Shown: positions 1-12,626, numbered from the stretch's first letter. The stretch is 64,000 bases of DNA from Euborellia annulipes (GCA_023213315.1 JAKCPI010007899.1:1-64000); one strand, 5' to 3'. Notes: generated by a model from the sequence alone, not told the origin. Program-made: numbers and translations.

Positions 1-1356
1 TGCATACTTTTAATGCGAATAATATAAAAAAAATGTTCGTGAAGCTCATCAGAGAAGGGTTGTAGTTTCTCCTGGAGGTCAAAATTTCAATCCTTGAGGC
101 TAGGAACCCGAGGGCTCCACTGATCTGATGGTGGGTTAAAAATATTACTACACATTTATTCGTAATTTAGCTTAGACTAGGTCTCATGTCTTTTACGTTA
201 GACCCCGCGCACATTTTCTTCTCTCTCACTAGTACGATTTCCTCAGTATCCCGGTTTACTGAAAATATATATAATTTTCAAAATTTGTATAATACAAATT
301 TCAAACCTTTAGTTGCTTTTTTTACACTTTTTTATAGTAAATGAAAATATTCTTATTACTTTTTAATATTAATAAGACATCTAGTGTATATGTGAGTGTC
401 AAAAACTGAAAGAAGAAGAAAAACCGTCAATTTTCTTGAAAATATCTGTAAAAGATAAATATTAATAAATCTAATCTAAATTTCTTATAATTATCTGATT
501 AAAGCCAAGACTAATTTTTATTTTTTAGCACAGTAATCAGTTGTTTAATAACATGTGTGATTCATTTTAATGATATTCACAAAAAATTGAAGTTAGATGA
601 GATGTGCTTAGATACTCAGACTTTAAAATAAATAACCAACAATGGTAAAAAAAAGAAATTTTTACCTTTTGTTCTAAAATCTATGATTTATAAAAATTCG
701 AAATAAATTTCTCTTTAAAATCAATACATGTTTGAAAATTTAAAATGTGAGAAAAATTAATATAATGATTCAGATGTTGTGAATAGCGGTAATGAAATGA
801 ATAGTTGCCTGGTGGGGAAGAATTCCTTCATTCCTTCTGAATGCCAGCCGGCTGAAGGAGGGGGCCCCAAAGTAGGGGCCTCCCCCTCCCCGAAATAGCT
901 TGAGAAGGGGCCATTCCAGCCAACATACGTCCAGGTCGTGGGTGGGTCAAGGTGTGAATGCAACGCCGCTTTTTTTTCTTTTTTTTGAAGAAATGCATCT
1001 ATGAAGGGCCCGAAAATAACAAGAGAACAAGTTCCTATTGGCCAGCATCTGCCTGAGTGCTTTCAAAATCATTTATATAAATAAAAAAGTTGTTATTTAT
1101 TATTTCGATTATGCCGATTTCATTTCAGAAGAAATTCGTTTTTTAAAAATATTGATTTTGTAGATGCAGCTTTGGATTTTTTTAAGTAATTGATTTAGTT
1201 TGATTTAGCTATTCTTCCAAAATTTTCATTATAAAATTTTTTTAAAATAAAGTCCTCCAAATATTCTTTTTTTTTTTCTTTAATGAAAGTTATTTATACT
1301 GAAAGAAAATAAATTTGAAATTAATAAAAAAAATATATATAAATTGGAAAGCTTAC
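1..1356. other. AT-rich DNA, no gene seen
   Basis: Mostly A/T runs with stops in all frames. A GC-richer island at about 830-965 (GGGGCC-type runs) supports short open frames on both strands, but none resembles a known protein and no splice context stands out. I see no RNA gene or recognisable element here. Confidence 0.5.
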
Positions 1357-1545
1357 AATAGGAAATTAAATAAGCCAGCTGATGATGTGTCAAGTGTGAT
1401 GTTAGCACCATTTCCGTTGATGGGGGGTTCGCTGGACCTTTTTTAGGTCTTTTTGTTCGTTTGAAGTGTTCAGGCAAACGGTCCAGACTAGGGAAAAAAT
1501 CCTCTTCAACATCAAACATGTCATAAAATAATTCTTTCCCCACTC
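1357..1545 (-). CDS. candidate coding exon, function unknown
   Basis: The minus-strand frame reads an acidic and hydrophobic stretch (ELFYDMFDVEEDFFPSLDRL), then a basic KRTKRPKKGP patch, then HLTHHQLAYLIS. This looks more protein-like than the A/T-driven frames around it. Immediately after YLIS, minus strand positions 1356-1351 read GTAAGC, a good 5' splice donor. The upstream limit is uncertain: several AG dinucleotides precede the frame, and the open frame has no stop up to the putative acceptor area near 1545. I do not recognise the family. Beyond the donor the frame continues into low-complexity FFLL/SFS residues, which supports an intron there. It could still be a chance open frame in a GC-richer patch. 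Confidence 0.35.
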
Positions 1546-3052
1546 CTCTCGACTCTCTTGAGTTTTCAAGAAAAATTTTAAGAGTCGTTCTTACTTGATT
1601 CTATAATAAACCTAATTTGTGCTTATTATCCCAGGATGACATTTGATTTATAATAACTTGAAATCAAGGCCATCTTGCAATTAACTCATGCATAACACTT
1701 TCTCAAATAAAGTTAGATAAAATCCGAAAGAAGACGCATGATAATTATTTATTTTGGGGTAATCAATGACTAATTATGTGAATAAAAAAGATCAGAAATT
1801 AAATAAACAAAGATAGGTGTTTCCGTTTAATATTCTTAGAAAACTCAAGTGGAATTTATTGATTGTTTGAAAACACAATGAATCCCCCTGTACTCGTCGA
1901 AGAGCATCTGCTTTGTTCGACAAAAAGGGCTTTGATAAGGGATTGGCAGGTGATGGCCACCTTTCTATGTTCTGTTACCGGCCTCAAGCTACGATTTAAA
2001 ATGCTTCAGAGATTTTTTTCAATTCAGTTTTGGGACATCGAGAGGGATTGTGGTCCCTTTTCTTTTCTATCCCTTTCTAAGTGTTTCACAAACACACACT
2101 CAGAGAAAATTCTCCAACTCTGAAAAACTGGCTTTAAAAATGAAGATAAAAATTGGTGTCTTGACTGGATACTCTAGCAAAAGTGGATCTATTGACAGTA
2201 TTTTCCCAGCTCAAGAGGTTGTGACGAAAAAAGGGATCCCTCGGGGAGTCTGCCAATGGACAAAGAGGATAATATGACTGTGACTTTGGAAACCCTCTCA
2301 AACATCTGCACCCTACTCACTTTGCCAGTAGCCTAGTAGTATAAAGTACTTGGTTTATAATTAAATCTTGGACGGGAAGGGACAACAGCTTCCATTTGAT
2401 GAAGGTCCACATGTTTAAAGGATAAGTGATTTAATTGACTTGAAAAGTTCAAACATGTGGCTATTAGAGTCACACTTAACATAATAGAGTTGAATGAAAG
2501 AACCATCTTATTTTTTAAGTAAAAAATAAACCATTAATCAAACAATATTTATTAGTAGCTTATAGACTTTTAGTTGCAAACAATAGAAAACTATAATTAT
2601 TTTGTATTTGGGCTATATAAAATAAATTAATGGTTTCTTAGTTGCTTCACTCTTTTGATATTAGTTATTTTTCTAAATCATATCGTATTGTTAAACCACA
2701 TGTTAAATTGGTAGTGGTCGAAAGAAAGAACCTTTTTTTTTGGCTGCCGAAATTTGATATATACTATTCTTGCATCGCCTTTGAGGTGGTTGTGGTATGT
2801 AAGCAAGAGAAACATTTGCTTATGACCAAGTTGGAAGTTGTCTTTCACTCTCTCTCGCTCTTCTATTAAGAACTGACTAATCAACTTTAACTCCAAAGCG
2901 TTTAAATTCTCTACCGAGAAAGTACAATAGGCTCCCTTATAATACTCATTATGCAAATGAATAATCTATTAAAGTGAGCTTAGCTGGCTGGCATGATGCC
3001 ATTATAGGTCGAGCTTCCGGACAGAGAATTTCGAAGAAACAATTCTTTAATC
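1546..3052. other. unannotated AT-rich DNA with a tRNA-like remnant
   Basis: Short open frames at 1863-2277 overlap one another and resemble no known protein. Around 2329-2375 the sequence has an A-box-like TAGCCTAGTAG followed by TTATAAT, resembling the head of the tRNA-derived SINE at 42.56 kb, but no B box is visible. Nothing else is supported. Confidence 0.4.
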
Positions 3053-3341
3053 CAGAGGTTACCAAACTTTTTTGGTTCGCGGCTCCATTAAAATATTCCA
3101 TAATTTTCGCGGCCCCCTGTCATAACAATTGCCTAACATGTGTGTCGGAACTGGGCTTCAAGGGTACATCCCCCCTGGGATTGTCCAGAAACAACTGATA
3201 TGCTAAAAAAGACCTCTAACATTTGCCTGCCCCCCCCCCCCCTCTTTGCCCTGAGATATAAATGTCCCGGCGCCACTGCTGTCTATATTAATTTTCACGG
3301 CGGTCATCTAACAGTGTTGCGGCTCACAGTTTGGGAATCTA
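3053..3341. mobile_element. hAT-like MITE remnant
   Basis: The left end CAGAGGTTACCAAACTTTTT and the inverted right end (reading outward TAGATTCCCAAACTG, then GAGCCGC) are imperfect terminal inverted repeats of the CAGNGGTTCCCAAACT kind common in hAT-superfamily non-autonomous elements. The interior has GCGGCCCC and a C-run near 3231-3242 and no coding capacity. No convincing 8-bp target duplication survives, so this is an old copy. The superfamily assignment is inference from the termini. Confidence 0.5.
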
Positions 3342-3432
3342 TTTTTTTAAATTTAAATATAGCTAGATATATTTTAATTAAAGGATAAAATTGGATACAA
3401 TCAGAGATGGACATATCGAATCCGATTCACAA

Positions 3433-3456
3433 TTTTTACTTTCTCTTACCTATATT
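3433..3456 (+). repeat. R1 repeat, 5' end scrap
   Basis: AATTTTTACTTTCTCTTACC is the exact left end of the R1 family (compare 47107 and 15584). It stops abruptly after about 24 bases and abuts an unrelated G-rich segment (3458-3500), which resembles the hAT-like GTCATTTG.GGGG pieces at 5.2 and 6.8 kb. Confidence 0.6.
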
Positions 3457-3500
3457 CAGAAGCGTCATTTAGGAGGGGGAGGGCAGAGGAGCATTTGCTC

Positions 3501-4645
3501 CCTCCCAAGGGCTTTGATTTTTTATAAATTTTCTAAGTCTAAGAAAATGTCTGACTTGATTTTTTTTTTTTTGTTTTCTCATTTTCTACCCCTAATTTCC
3601 GGATAATCAAGGATGAGAATTAAAATAATCAAATAATTTCGTAATCTTGACTAAGTTAAATACCTACAGTCAAGTCTATGTTTTCCATCTCTGATAAGAA
3701 TACTGATTAATATAATTAGATGTTTAATAATTATAAGGCGAAGGCCATTGTATTTCCTCATGAGATGGTGGGACAGCTCGTCTTGAATTAACAGTTTCAT
3801 TTTTTTTTTTAGCTAACATAGAAATTCCATTAACGCCATCATGAGCAATTATATTTTCAAAACATTAAATACCTCTAAATCGAGTCTTAAAACAAGAATA
3901 AAAACAAATGGGTTAATATATATATAAAAAAAAAATGTTTAAAGTTATTAAGTATGTGTTCACGTGGAAAACAGACTTAACGAGAACAACTTAATTTATA
4001 TTTTGCGCCATGCGAGTTATAATATGAATCAGCCACGAAAATTTAATATAGATTTTATGACATAAGTTGGAGGATTATGATTAAATAATAAAATAAATGT
4101 TTATTATGACAAAGTGTTGGACGAGAATGGCCGCCATTACTGAGAGAGGGCCCTTAATGATTTCCACAATTTACTCATTATGAATTTGCATCAAATTTTT
4201 TTTTATCATTAATGAATGTTTAGTTTTGATTTCTTTATAAAATATATGTTATTGATTTTTTTTATCTTAAAGAGCTGTCAAGAAAAAAAACTTTTGGAAT
4301 CTGTATGATCTTAAATTCCCACTTTTTTAAGGAGTCATAAAGGTCCAGTGATGGTATTTTAATTTCATTTCAGAGTGCAATTATTAATCTCTGAGATCAT
4401 GAGTGAGTTGGGCATTTGGGTTGCATACCTTCCGGTAACCAAACGCAAACTAATTTTTGTGATTCATTCAATATACTACAATACTGTAGTATTGTCTACA
4501 AGTAACTTGAAACCCATCAAAGTTTTTTTGGTATATATATTATTGGTAGGGGGAGGGAGTTATATATCTTTTCTACTGGGTCCCTCCAATCCAGAAGGCC
4601 TAAACTTTCATTAGGAATCATTCAAGGAAAAAAAAATTATTTGTT
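3501..4645. other. AT-rich DNA, nothing recognised
   Basis: A/T homopolymers and short chance frames only. The 4375-4614 plus-strand frame is open for 79 codons but is low complexity and lacks splice or promoter context. Confidence 0.5.
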
Positions 4646-4678
4646 GACGTTTCGAGCGCCAATCACGCTCTTCCTCGG
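4646..4678 (-). ncRNA. hammerhead ribozyme core (HHR-A), single copy
   Basis: On the minus strand the order is CCGAGGA (consensus CUGANGA with U to C), a linking A, stem II GAGCG/CGCTC closing a short loop, GAAA, then CG, T, C. GAAA-CG-U-C is the hallmark of the minimal stem III of type I hammerheads, where CG is self-complementary and cleavage would follow the C. The U to C change in the CUGANGA box would be expected to weaken or abolish cleavage. Stem I is not obvious. No inverted partner is visible downstream, so this looks like a truncated half of the dimeric loci described further right. Confidence 0.55.
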
Positions 4679-5084
4679 GACAGTCCAAGTGTTAATTCTT
4701 AGCGAATCAGCGAGAGAGAGTGGTCAACAGGAACAGAACGGAAGTCACGGGCTAACGCTTTGTATTATATATATCAATAAATATAAACAATAAAACGAAA
4801 AAAATATAAATAATAATTTTCATTAACAAACGAAACAACATTAATGAATTGGTGACCCCACACCTTCACTAGAGCTCTAGCGACAGTAGCGCACTCTTGT
4901 AGCGTAATAAAGATACCTGGTGTGAGTCGCCGGTGACGTCACGGCTTGTAACGCGACATGCTGATAGATAGGCGAAAAAATTTGAGGCGATGTAATAAAA
5001 GTTTCACTTCAAAAAAAAAAAAATTGAATAAATTTTACAAGCATTTGATAAAAATTTATTGAATCAATTCCCCCCAAATTTGTT

Positions 5085-5210
5085 GGTCAAAATAAAATTA
5101 TATTTTAGAATATTAAATTAATTAAAGATTAATTTAAATTTTATTTTATTATCTTTTTTTTTTAACTCTCTGAAGAGGGCAAATGCCTTTCCTCAAATGA
5201 CGTCTCCATG
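5085..5210 (+). repeat. inverted copy pair, left member
   Basis: The stretch containing TTAATTAAAGATTAATTTAA followed by GAGGGCAAATGCC and AATGACGTC matches the reverse complement of 6785-6910. The two lie head to head about 1.6 kb apart. A related G-rich end appears near 3459-3500. They may be the ends of one decayed element or two independent insertions of the same family. Confidence 0.45.
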
Positions 5211-6784
5211 ACACCATAAAAAAAAAATATTCTTTTCATTTGAATATTTTATTAAGTGAAATTAATTAGAAATAACATTTAAAATTTTGTATCAATTAGG
5301 TGTAATTAGATTTCTCATTAACCTGGTGTCGTTTTAGGGACTATGTGAGTGAGCAAGCAGCATGTGTGTGGAGGAAAGGGATTTTCGGGTCTTTCAGGGT
5401 CTCTAATGGGCGATGGGCGAATCGACGCCAGCTGTTGAGATCCTCAAACCCCCGCAATGAAGCCTGAGACCCTTGATGCTTCCCAACCCATTTTCCCATT
5501 TGGGGGAGGCTTGTCCATTCGAGATATAAGCACAATTTTGGAATCATTAGTCCTCGGATTTGCCAGGCAGTCGGCAAAGGTTCAGTTTATACGTATTCAA
5601 AATGTTCTAATGCTAATGGATATGTGATGTTCAAGCTGAAAGAAAGAATAGAAAGTTCAAGAAAATTTTTTTTTTATTAATGTAGGTGACATTGACGAAC
5701 TCCTAAATGAATATGGAAATAATTTATAATCGAAGAAAAAAGATTATTTTTGTTTTGTTTGTTTGAAATCGATTTTTTCAAAGTTTGTCATTAAAAAATA
5801 TATTTTATTTCATTTGAATTGACTACCAATCATTTGAAATGGGGTCTAAATGACCTCAGTTGCCAAAAAAGATTTTAAATATTGCAAAATATTTCTTAAT
5901 TAATAATAAAAAATTTACTCAAAATATAATAGGAGGGGCGGGCAAATTTTTGGTGAGAGGTAGTGGCGCATTCAAGGAAGGGAGAAAAACAGGGATAACA
6001 AAGATTTAGTTTATTTTAGTTCCGCGATAACCAAGCTGGAGCTCGGTGATTTTTTAAATATAAAAAAAAAAAAAAAAAAAAAAACTAAAAAAGAAAATCA
6101 TTAAAGCGAATTTTCAAAATCTGCTAAAAAGTACTAATACTTTATTGATGTAATTTTTCATTTTTTCTTATTTCTCAAAATTTGCTCTAACGATTTTGAT
6201 TAAAATTCAAAAATCAATTATTTTTTTACATACTCTTTAAAAAGTAAAATTATTCGCCAAAATTGTAATTAATTAATTTTTTTGGATTATTTTTATTTTT
6301 GACTGTTTATAATTAATTAAAAAGTCGAAATATCTGATTTTCCCTTTTGAGGCTTATTTAAATAACTGATTGAATGATAATGGAAATTACATTAAAATCC
6401 ATGTTTATTCGTTTTGGGCATGATTAATTAACCGAGTCTATAAAGTGCAGGACAACAGCAAAGCCTGAAAAGACCAACGGAGGTGTGAAATTCCTTCCCG
6501 TCGCAACGCTCCATCAAAATCCAATCAGTCCAACAAAGCGCTCGGCCTCGGATTCAAATCTCAATTTATTACATGTCTAATACTTTTAAATGTTCATTTA
6601 TTTCTTTCAAGTTTTAATAAAAAATATAAACAGTATTAAATTAAATTTACAAAAAAAAAAAAAAAAACGAAGACTATAATTAAAATAAATTAATAATTAT
6701 ATATTTTCTAATAAGATAAATATTATGAAATAATACGATTTTTTTTTTTGTCGTTTAAAAACAAAAAAAAAAAAAAAAAACGAT

Positions 6785-6910
6785 CAGAGACGTCATTTGA
6801 TGGGGATGGGGAATATTTGCGTTCTCCCGAAAAAATAAAATATTTATATAGTATATTTAATTAATCTTTAATTTATTTAAAAATCTAAAATATAATTAAA
6901 TTTTAATTTA
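6785..6910 (-). repeat. inverted copy pair, right member
   Basis: GACGTCATTTGATGGGG then AATATTTGC, followed by AT-rich sequence with AATTAATCTTTAATTTA, mirrors 5085-5210 in inverse orientation. It is non-coding. Confidence 0.45.
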
Positions 6911-9380
6911 GTGAGCATTGCGTTTGATTCAATAATGAATTTTGTTAAATATATCTAAAATTTATTTAAATTTTTTAAATAAAAAAATATGTTTTTTAAA
7001 AATATTTTGAGTAAAATTTATTATTATTTGGCGCGGTCCTGAGATATTTTTTTGGGGTGGGGGAGAGGAGAGGGGATGTTAGTATTTTTCTTCATAAAAA
7101 ATATGAGTTCTTTATGCATATATACGTAATAATTATTAAAAATTTGTTTTAATTCGTTAATGTCCGTCTGTTTGTCTGTCCCGCTCTATTTAGGCAACTT
7201 CCCGTTGGAATTTTGAAATGAAATTTTATATGCTTAAAGAGGACCTTCTAGAGATTACGGGAAAATTATTTTCGTCCCGAAATTCCTATAACTTTTTGAG
7301 TTATTAATTGTTGAAGCTACGATTTCTCCCATAGGAAATATATAGAGAAATATCTATGTATTTGCATTTATGAATTCTATGATTGTAAACAAATTCTCAA
7401 GTAGGCACTGGGTAGGAATGGAATAAAAAATAATTTTTTTTTTCATAATTAAGAAAAGGCGAGGGTCTGCCGCAGGCGGGCGGAGGTCCAGGAGGGCAGC
7501 GCGGCTAATAATTATTAAATTCTTTTAAATAAATCTGCCCTCATCTAAATTATGTAATCATAAAAAAATATATATATCAAATTTAAATAATAGACCTATA
7601 TTTAGAATTTTAATTAGGAAAGGATTTCATAAAAGGAAGAAATATTTTTCGCATTCCTTACTTAATTTTTATACTCTTGTGACATAAATATCTTTTCACT
7701 TTTCAATTAATTTTTTTTTTTAATCTACATTTCTATACTAGTATATATTTCTATATTTAACATCTGCTTTCTATATTTTAAATGGCTTTTGTTGGATAAA
7801 AAAAAAAATTATTTTTTTCTGTCTATTTATTATTCATGATCTTTATTTATTTACCATTCTTCTCTCCGCCTCTTAGCAATCAATTTATCACAAAGTTAGT
7901 TCATTTTCCAAAGCTCTTTTTTTTACATTATTTTTCTTTATTTTATTATGACCTCTATTTCCGGGGAGGGGAAATTTGCATGACATTGGCATAAACCACC
8001 TCCTACCCCTTCGAATAGCCAAAACCAACCCTCTTTTGAAACAAAAAAGACAAGGTCACGCTTCGGGGTGTTTTATCATTGAGAGTGACCCCCACCACCC
8101 ACCCCAAAAGGGTCACTCTACCCTAAACATTGAAAAGAATAAATTAATACAAAACGAAAAGGGTTTGATTTCAATCATGCCACAAACTATTACATATTGT
8201 GAATGTTTTGTTTATTTATTTATTTTTTTTTTAATATCAAATTTCGAATACATTTTTTTTTTTTTTTGTTTCAATTAAGTAAAATAATAATAATTATTAG
8301 GTCTATCTACCGATTTCGAATTTGAAGAACATCTTTCTAAAATATTTATTTAATAATAAGTTAAATATTTTTAAGAATCGTGAGATTTCTATTTCTCACG
8401 CTATTCTTATAAAGAAGGATATTTTTAAATATAATTTAAAAAAAAACTTATCTGCTTTTTTTTGAATTTTAATTTAATAAAAAAAATCGCTATTAGTTTA
8501 AAATTCAAAAATTTGTAATTAAAATTTAAAAAAATAATAATAATAATTTCCATCTTACATAATATTAATTTTTGAAATTTTTTCTACAATTCTAACACTC
8601 GAAAATTTTTAAATTATAATTTTTGCCTTGAAAAAGTAACAATTCTAGATTTAAATTAATATTCGGTGTCTGATATTTCAAAAAATAAAGGATGCAAATT
8701 AGCTTATTTTAATTGGATTTCCATCTCTTTTCGTTATTGTAATCTATAATTCTTTAAATTTAAATATGTAACAGTTGCCTCTAGTTGAAGCATTGTGGTT
8801 TAATGAGGTAAATTAAGTTAATACACAAGGTCATATGTTTTAATGTATTATTTATTGGTATAAAATGTTTATACTAATAAATAAAACATTTAATCTTGTG
8901 TTTTAAATTAATTTATCTTATTAAATCTATAATTCTGTTTGTTTTGTAAAAAATTTTCGAATTCAAAATTTTGATTTAGAACATATAAAAAATGGCTTGT
9001 GTTTTTCAATATGTCGAATTAAGATATTCGATTTCTAATTTATGTCGAATTTTTTAAATTTTATATTATATCATTCATCTTAAAGAAAGAAGATATTTTT
9101 TTTATTTAATTTAAATAATAATATGTTATACTATTGTGCTTAATTAATTCAGAATATTCGTTATTGTTGATATTTTTATTCCTCGGAAGTAGATTGTTTT
9201 TGGAATTTAAAAGGTATCAAAATGCAAAACTTTCGATACAATTGAATACATAAAAAGCAAAAATCACATCCCAATAGAGAACAAACATTTTTTGGATTTC
9301 TGTTACTTTCAACAATAAGTTTTTCTAGCATTCTCAAAAAAAAAAAAAAATTGTTTTAAATTAACACATAGTTAAAAATT

Positions 9381-10369
9381 GTGCTGCACAACTTCTCTTC
9401 CCTTCGGTAAGAGAAAGTTGGCTGTGTGGTCCAAGATTTTTGTGTCGAGATATATTTAGTTTCCGATAGCACCTTAGTTTCAAACTTGGATTTTAAATGT
9501 TGACTGTTCAAATAAACTATGGTTATTTTTCAAAATTTTAATCTCATATTTGGACATTTTATACACAATATAGATTCGTAAATAAATACAAAATTTCATA
9601 AGAATTGGAAAAAAATTTTAAATGCCTAAAAAGTTCAAAGGGGACCCCTTTGAATCGAAATTAACATACAAATCCCTATAGGAAATTAACATTGTTTCTA
9701 TGCGAAGATAAGGTGGAAAGGGAATTTAAAAAGAGTAGAGACAGGCGATAATGTTTGAAGTGAGAGAGAGACATATATGTTTTTTTGAAACAATTAAAGA
9801 CACAAATAAATTTAAAAAAATGGGAATTTAAATAATAATTGATTTTTAATCTAATAAAAAGAAAAAGATTTAAATTCCGTTACCATGGCAACCAGTTCTA
9901 TCTTTCCTATGGAGAACAAGAGTAAAGTGGTCTTCAGAAGATTTCAACGGCAAAATGAGAATATACATTTTAAAGAGCATCTAAAAAATAGTTCATTTAT
10001 GAATTTAAAAAAATCCTTGGAGGGAATTTTGAGAAAATCGAAAAAAACTGAAAAAGTACATCAGTAAAGTACTAGTACTTTTGGCCGATTTTGTTCAAAG
10101 CTTATTTTGAGCGTGTGGGAAGGTACCTAAGTTAAATATAAAATTTCAATCCGGTAGCTCAATTCCTTCATTAAAATCTGTCCACACATACACACACGCA
10201 CACACACACACACACACACACATACATACACACAGACAATTTGGGGACCCACTTTTTTGGACTCAGGGACCTCAAACATGTATATCCATCAAAATCTCGA
10301 CATCGAATTTTTGAATGATCGAATATTTCTCTCCTATATATTTCATATATAGGCAAGAGAAAGTAAAAA
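9381..10369 (-). mobile_element. R1 dispersed repeat, copy a
   Basis: Reverse orientation. It begins with the R1 terminal hairpin (ACTTCTCTTCCCTTCGGTAAGAGAAAGT region), passes AAAGTACTAGTACTTTTGGC, and ends GGCAAGAGAAAGTAAAAA at 10369. The same order of blocks recurs at 12.1, 15.6, 27.0, 32.5, 34.4, 42.8 and 47.1 kb. The block order is: hairpin, TTACTCTTG-type segment, the GTACTAGTAC palindrome, the GGACCTCAAA segment, then the AGAGAAAGT end. A 60-codon open frame at 9885 is an accidental frame of the repeat. This copy carries an extra block (GTTGACTG...AAACTATGGTTATT) shared only with the 27-kb copy. Confidence 0.8.
10182..10235. repeat. CA microsatellite inside R1
   Basis: CACACA dinucleotide run with a few CATA and CACG interruptions. 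It lies where other R1 copies have a TCTGTCTGTCTG-type tract, so it is probably an expansion of that simple sequence. Confidence 0.85.
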
Positions 10370-11350
10370 GGTGTTAAAATCTTAGAATTGTACAGGGTAT
10401 TATTTTTTTGAGAATAATTTGGTGGTATAAAAAATTTTTAGTTTACTTTTCATAGCATCTTCTTTAAGTAACGCGAGCTAACTCATTATTTCAAAAAAAA
10501 AAGTTTTATTTTTTGAAATATTTTATTTTAGTTGAAAATAGGCTGATAACTTTTTTGAAAATTGTTTTTCTTAGTTTATTGAAAGATGATAAAAAGTCAA
10601 AGGATATAAATAAATAGCTGTCCGAGAAGCGATTGGGCTTGTTCACCCCTAGCAGCCAGGAAACCATGCAACCATGAAACCATGCCACGATTCACGATTT
10701 ATTTCAATTCTTGCGCTCGTAAAGTGGCCATTTAATTTGCCCCGAAAAAAAAAACAACAAGAGAGAAAGAGAGAAGAGAAGAGAGGTCCGAGGTTTTTCC
10801 TTAACTTTCCGAACAAGTTCGCAAAGGGCGATAAATATTTCAATTCACAATGAAAACAAATGACGCCAATGAATGAAGCTATTTCTAATTTGATAGCCTC
10901 TTAAGTTGGATCCACCCTCGTCTCGTTCTCAAGTTCGAAGTTGCCAATTTTTTAATTTATTTCACTGAAAATTGCTTTTGCCAAAGCATCAAAGGCTTTT
11001 TAATTTATTCCCAGGCTGTGGCTGACCTCGCAAATGGATAATGTATATTTATTTATGCATTAAGATTGATTATAAATTTATCAACAAATTTCGAAAACTC
11101 CTCTTTGAAGAAGTTTATACCTTACATATATTGTAGTATTAATAATAATAATAAAAAAAATCATTCAATTTGTTAAATTTAAATTCATTTTAAAATTTCA
11201 ATTTACTTAATCTCATTTGTTTAAGTCATTTATTTCGCGGAACCTTTTTAAACATGTTACACATTTTTTGAACCCTCCGAATAATGAGCAAATGATTGAG
11301 TAAATGATACTTTCTTAATGATTAATCAACGGAAATAATTAATTTCACAT
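10370..11350. other. unannotated AT-rich DNA
   Basis: Contains CATG-rich near-repeats (10655-10685: repeats of AACCATG) and a GA-rich patch at 10755-10785. No gene or element is recognised. Confidence 0.45.
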
Positions 11351-11501
11351 TAATAAAAGAATTTTGTTTTCGGTTTAACTTGTAGTTTATTTGTAAAAAT
11401 TACAACGTTTCGACCTTTGCTGAATTGTTTCTGAAGAAAGCTACTGAATGAGTGACCGAAATTTTTACAAATAAACCACAGTTAAAATTCTTTTATTAAT
11501 G
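11351..11501. mobile_element. inverted hammerhead locus (type G)
   Basis: The left arm 11351-11412, reading outward on the minus strand, is CGAAACGTTGTAATTTTTAC then AAATAAACTAC. It is mirrored by the right arm 11456-11501, which reads CGAAATTTTTACAAATAAAC then CACAG. The arms surround a short centre with the ribozyme CUGAAGA box. The layout matches the other inverted hammerhead loci: the GAAA side faces outward and the CUGANGA side faces the centre. Confidence 0.6.
11431..11461 (+). ncRNA. hammerhead-like core (HHR-G), degraded
   Basis: CTGAAGA at 11431-11437, then stem II GCTAC/GTGAC with one mismatch around a TGAATGA loop, then GAAA at 11458-11461. The following TTTT has lost the YR-U-H pattern. 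The opposite arm (minus strand) keeps GAAA-CG-T-T. Each arm thus retains half of the motif; neither looks fully active. Confidence 0.45.
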
Positions 11502-12067
11502 ATAACAACTGTGAAAACCTAAACTCCAAAATTAATTTCACATGTTTTGTATATATACTGTATATATATTTCTGTTTACATATGGATTCCCCATAGATAG
11601 GTATTTATAAAAAAGTCAGAAGTGAAACCTTGACCCGATTGAGTGAAACAATATATTTCAAACCAAATAAGAAAAAAAAAATTATTAAAAATGGAGGGGA
11701 AAATTTAATTTAAAAAATTTTCAGTTCAATATCGGGTAACTAAAGATGAGCACCACTGATTTTGTCTTAAATATTAAATTGTGGACCAGTCATGAGCAAC
11801 GACCCATGGCTCCATTATTAAACGATAAAGCCAGTCAGGGAGGGTATCTTTTAATAGAGATGTCCTCGAATGTTTTACAACGTTTACTTAATTAAGTTTT
11901 CTATATATATATATAATCTAACTATCCTCCAATAATGTATCTGGCCAGTGCAGTTTTTGAATTTTCATTTTTTTTTATGATTATTATTGGTTCTAATTTT
12001 GTGTAAAAAATTTATTTAAAATGATAATTGAATTTTTTTACACAAAAAAACAATCATTAAAAAAAAA
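11502..12067. other. AT-rich spacer
   Basis: No gene or repeat boundary recognised between the inverted hammerhead locus and the next R1 copy. Confidence 0.4.
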
Positions 12068-12626
12068 TCTGGCGTGACTGGTCGCACAGCATACAACTTT
12101 CTCTTACCGAAGGGTAAGAAGTTGTGTACTGTGTGCTTGTTAGACCAGATTTTTTCTGCCGAGATATATTTAGTTTCCCTTTGTCCCCAACTTGACCACT
12201 TGCATTTCGTAATACAAGAGTAAAGTGTGCTTCTAAAAATTTCATGGGCAAAATGAGAATATACATTTTAAAGAGCATCTAAAAAATAATTGATTTTTGA
12301 ATTTTAATCAAAATCGTTGGAGGGAATTTTGAGAAAATCGAAAAAAGAAAAAAAAAAAAAAAAGAAAAAGTACATCAATAAAGTACTAGTACTTTTTGGC
12401 CGATTTTGTTCCAAAGCTTATTTTGAGTATCTGGGAGGGTACCTAACTTAAATATAAAATTTCTATCCAGTACGTCAATTCCTTCATGCTTACAATCGCT
12501 AGACAGACACACATTTGCGGAACCCACTTTTTTGGACTCAAGGGACCTCAAAACATAAATTCTCGACATCGAATTTTTGACATGATCGCAATACTTTCTA
12601 TATATTTCATAAGAGAAAGTAAAAAA
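12068..12626 (-). mobile_element. R1 dispersed repeat, copy b
   Basis: Reverse orientation. The terminal hairpin at 12068-12155 (TCTGGCGTGACTGG ... TAGACCAGA, enclosing ACTTTCTCTTACC/GGTAAGA) is followed by TTTCCC..., the internal AAAGTACTAGTACTTTTTGG at 12380-12400, and the AAGAGAAAGTAAAAAA end. It is shorter than copy a because it lacks the extra block. Confidence 0.8.

Larger units (their letters stand above)
4679..9380. other. AT-rich intergenic or intronic DNA
   Basis: No supported gene. Poly-A/T tracts occur at 6062-6083, 6651-6667 and 6762-6780. A GC-richer segment at 5341-5577 is open on the minus strand for 78 codons but is unrecognised. 5884-5940 and about 6985-7035 share an imperfect inverted TTTACTCAAAATAT motif. 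8760-8910 resembles 13325-13400 plus 13766-13800 (CTCTAGTTGAA...AATGTATTA), an old dispersed repeat of unknown class. Confidence 0.45.

Noticed and set aside
9885..10067. 60-codon plus-strand frame starting MATSS
   Set aside because: It lies entirely inside R1 copy a; the same sequence in other R1 copies is not open in that frame.
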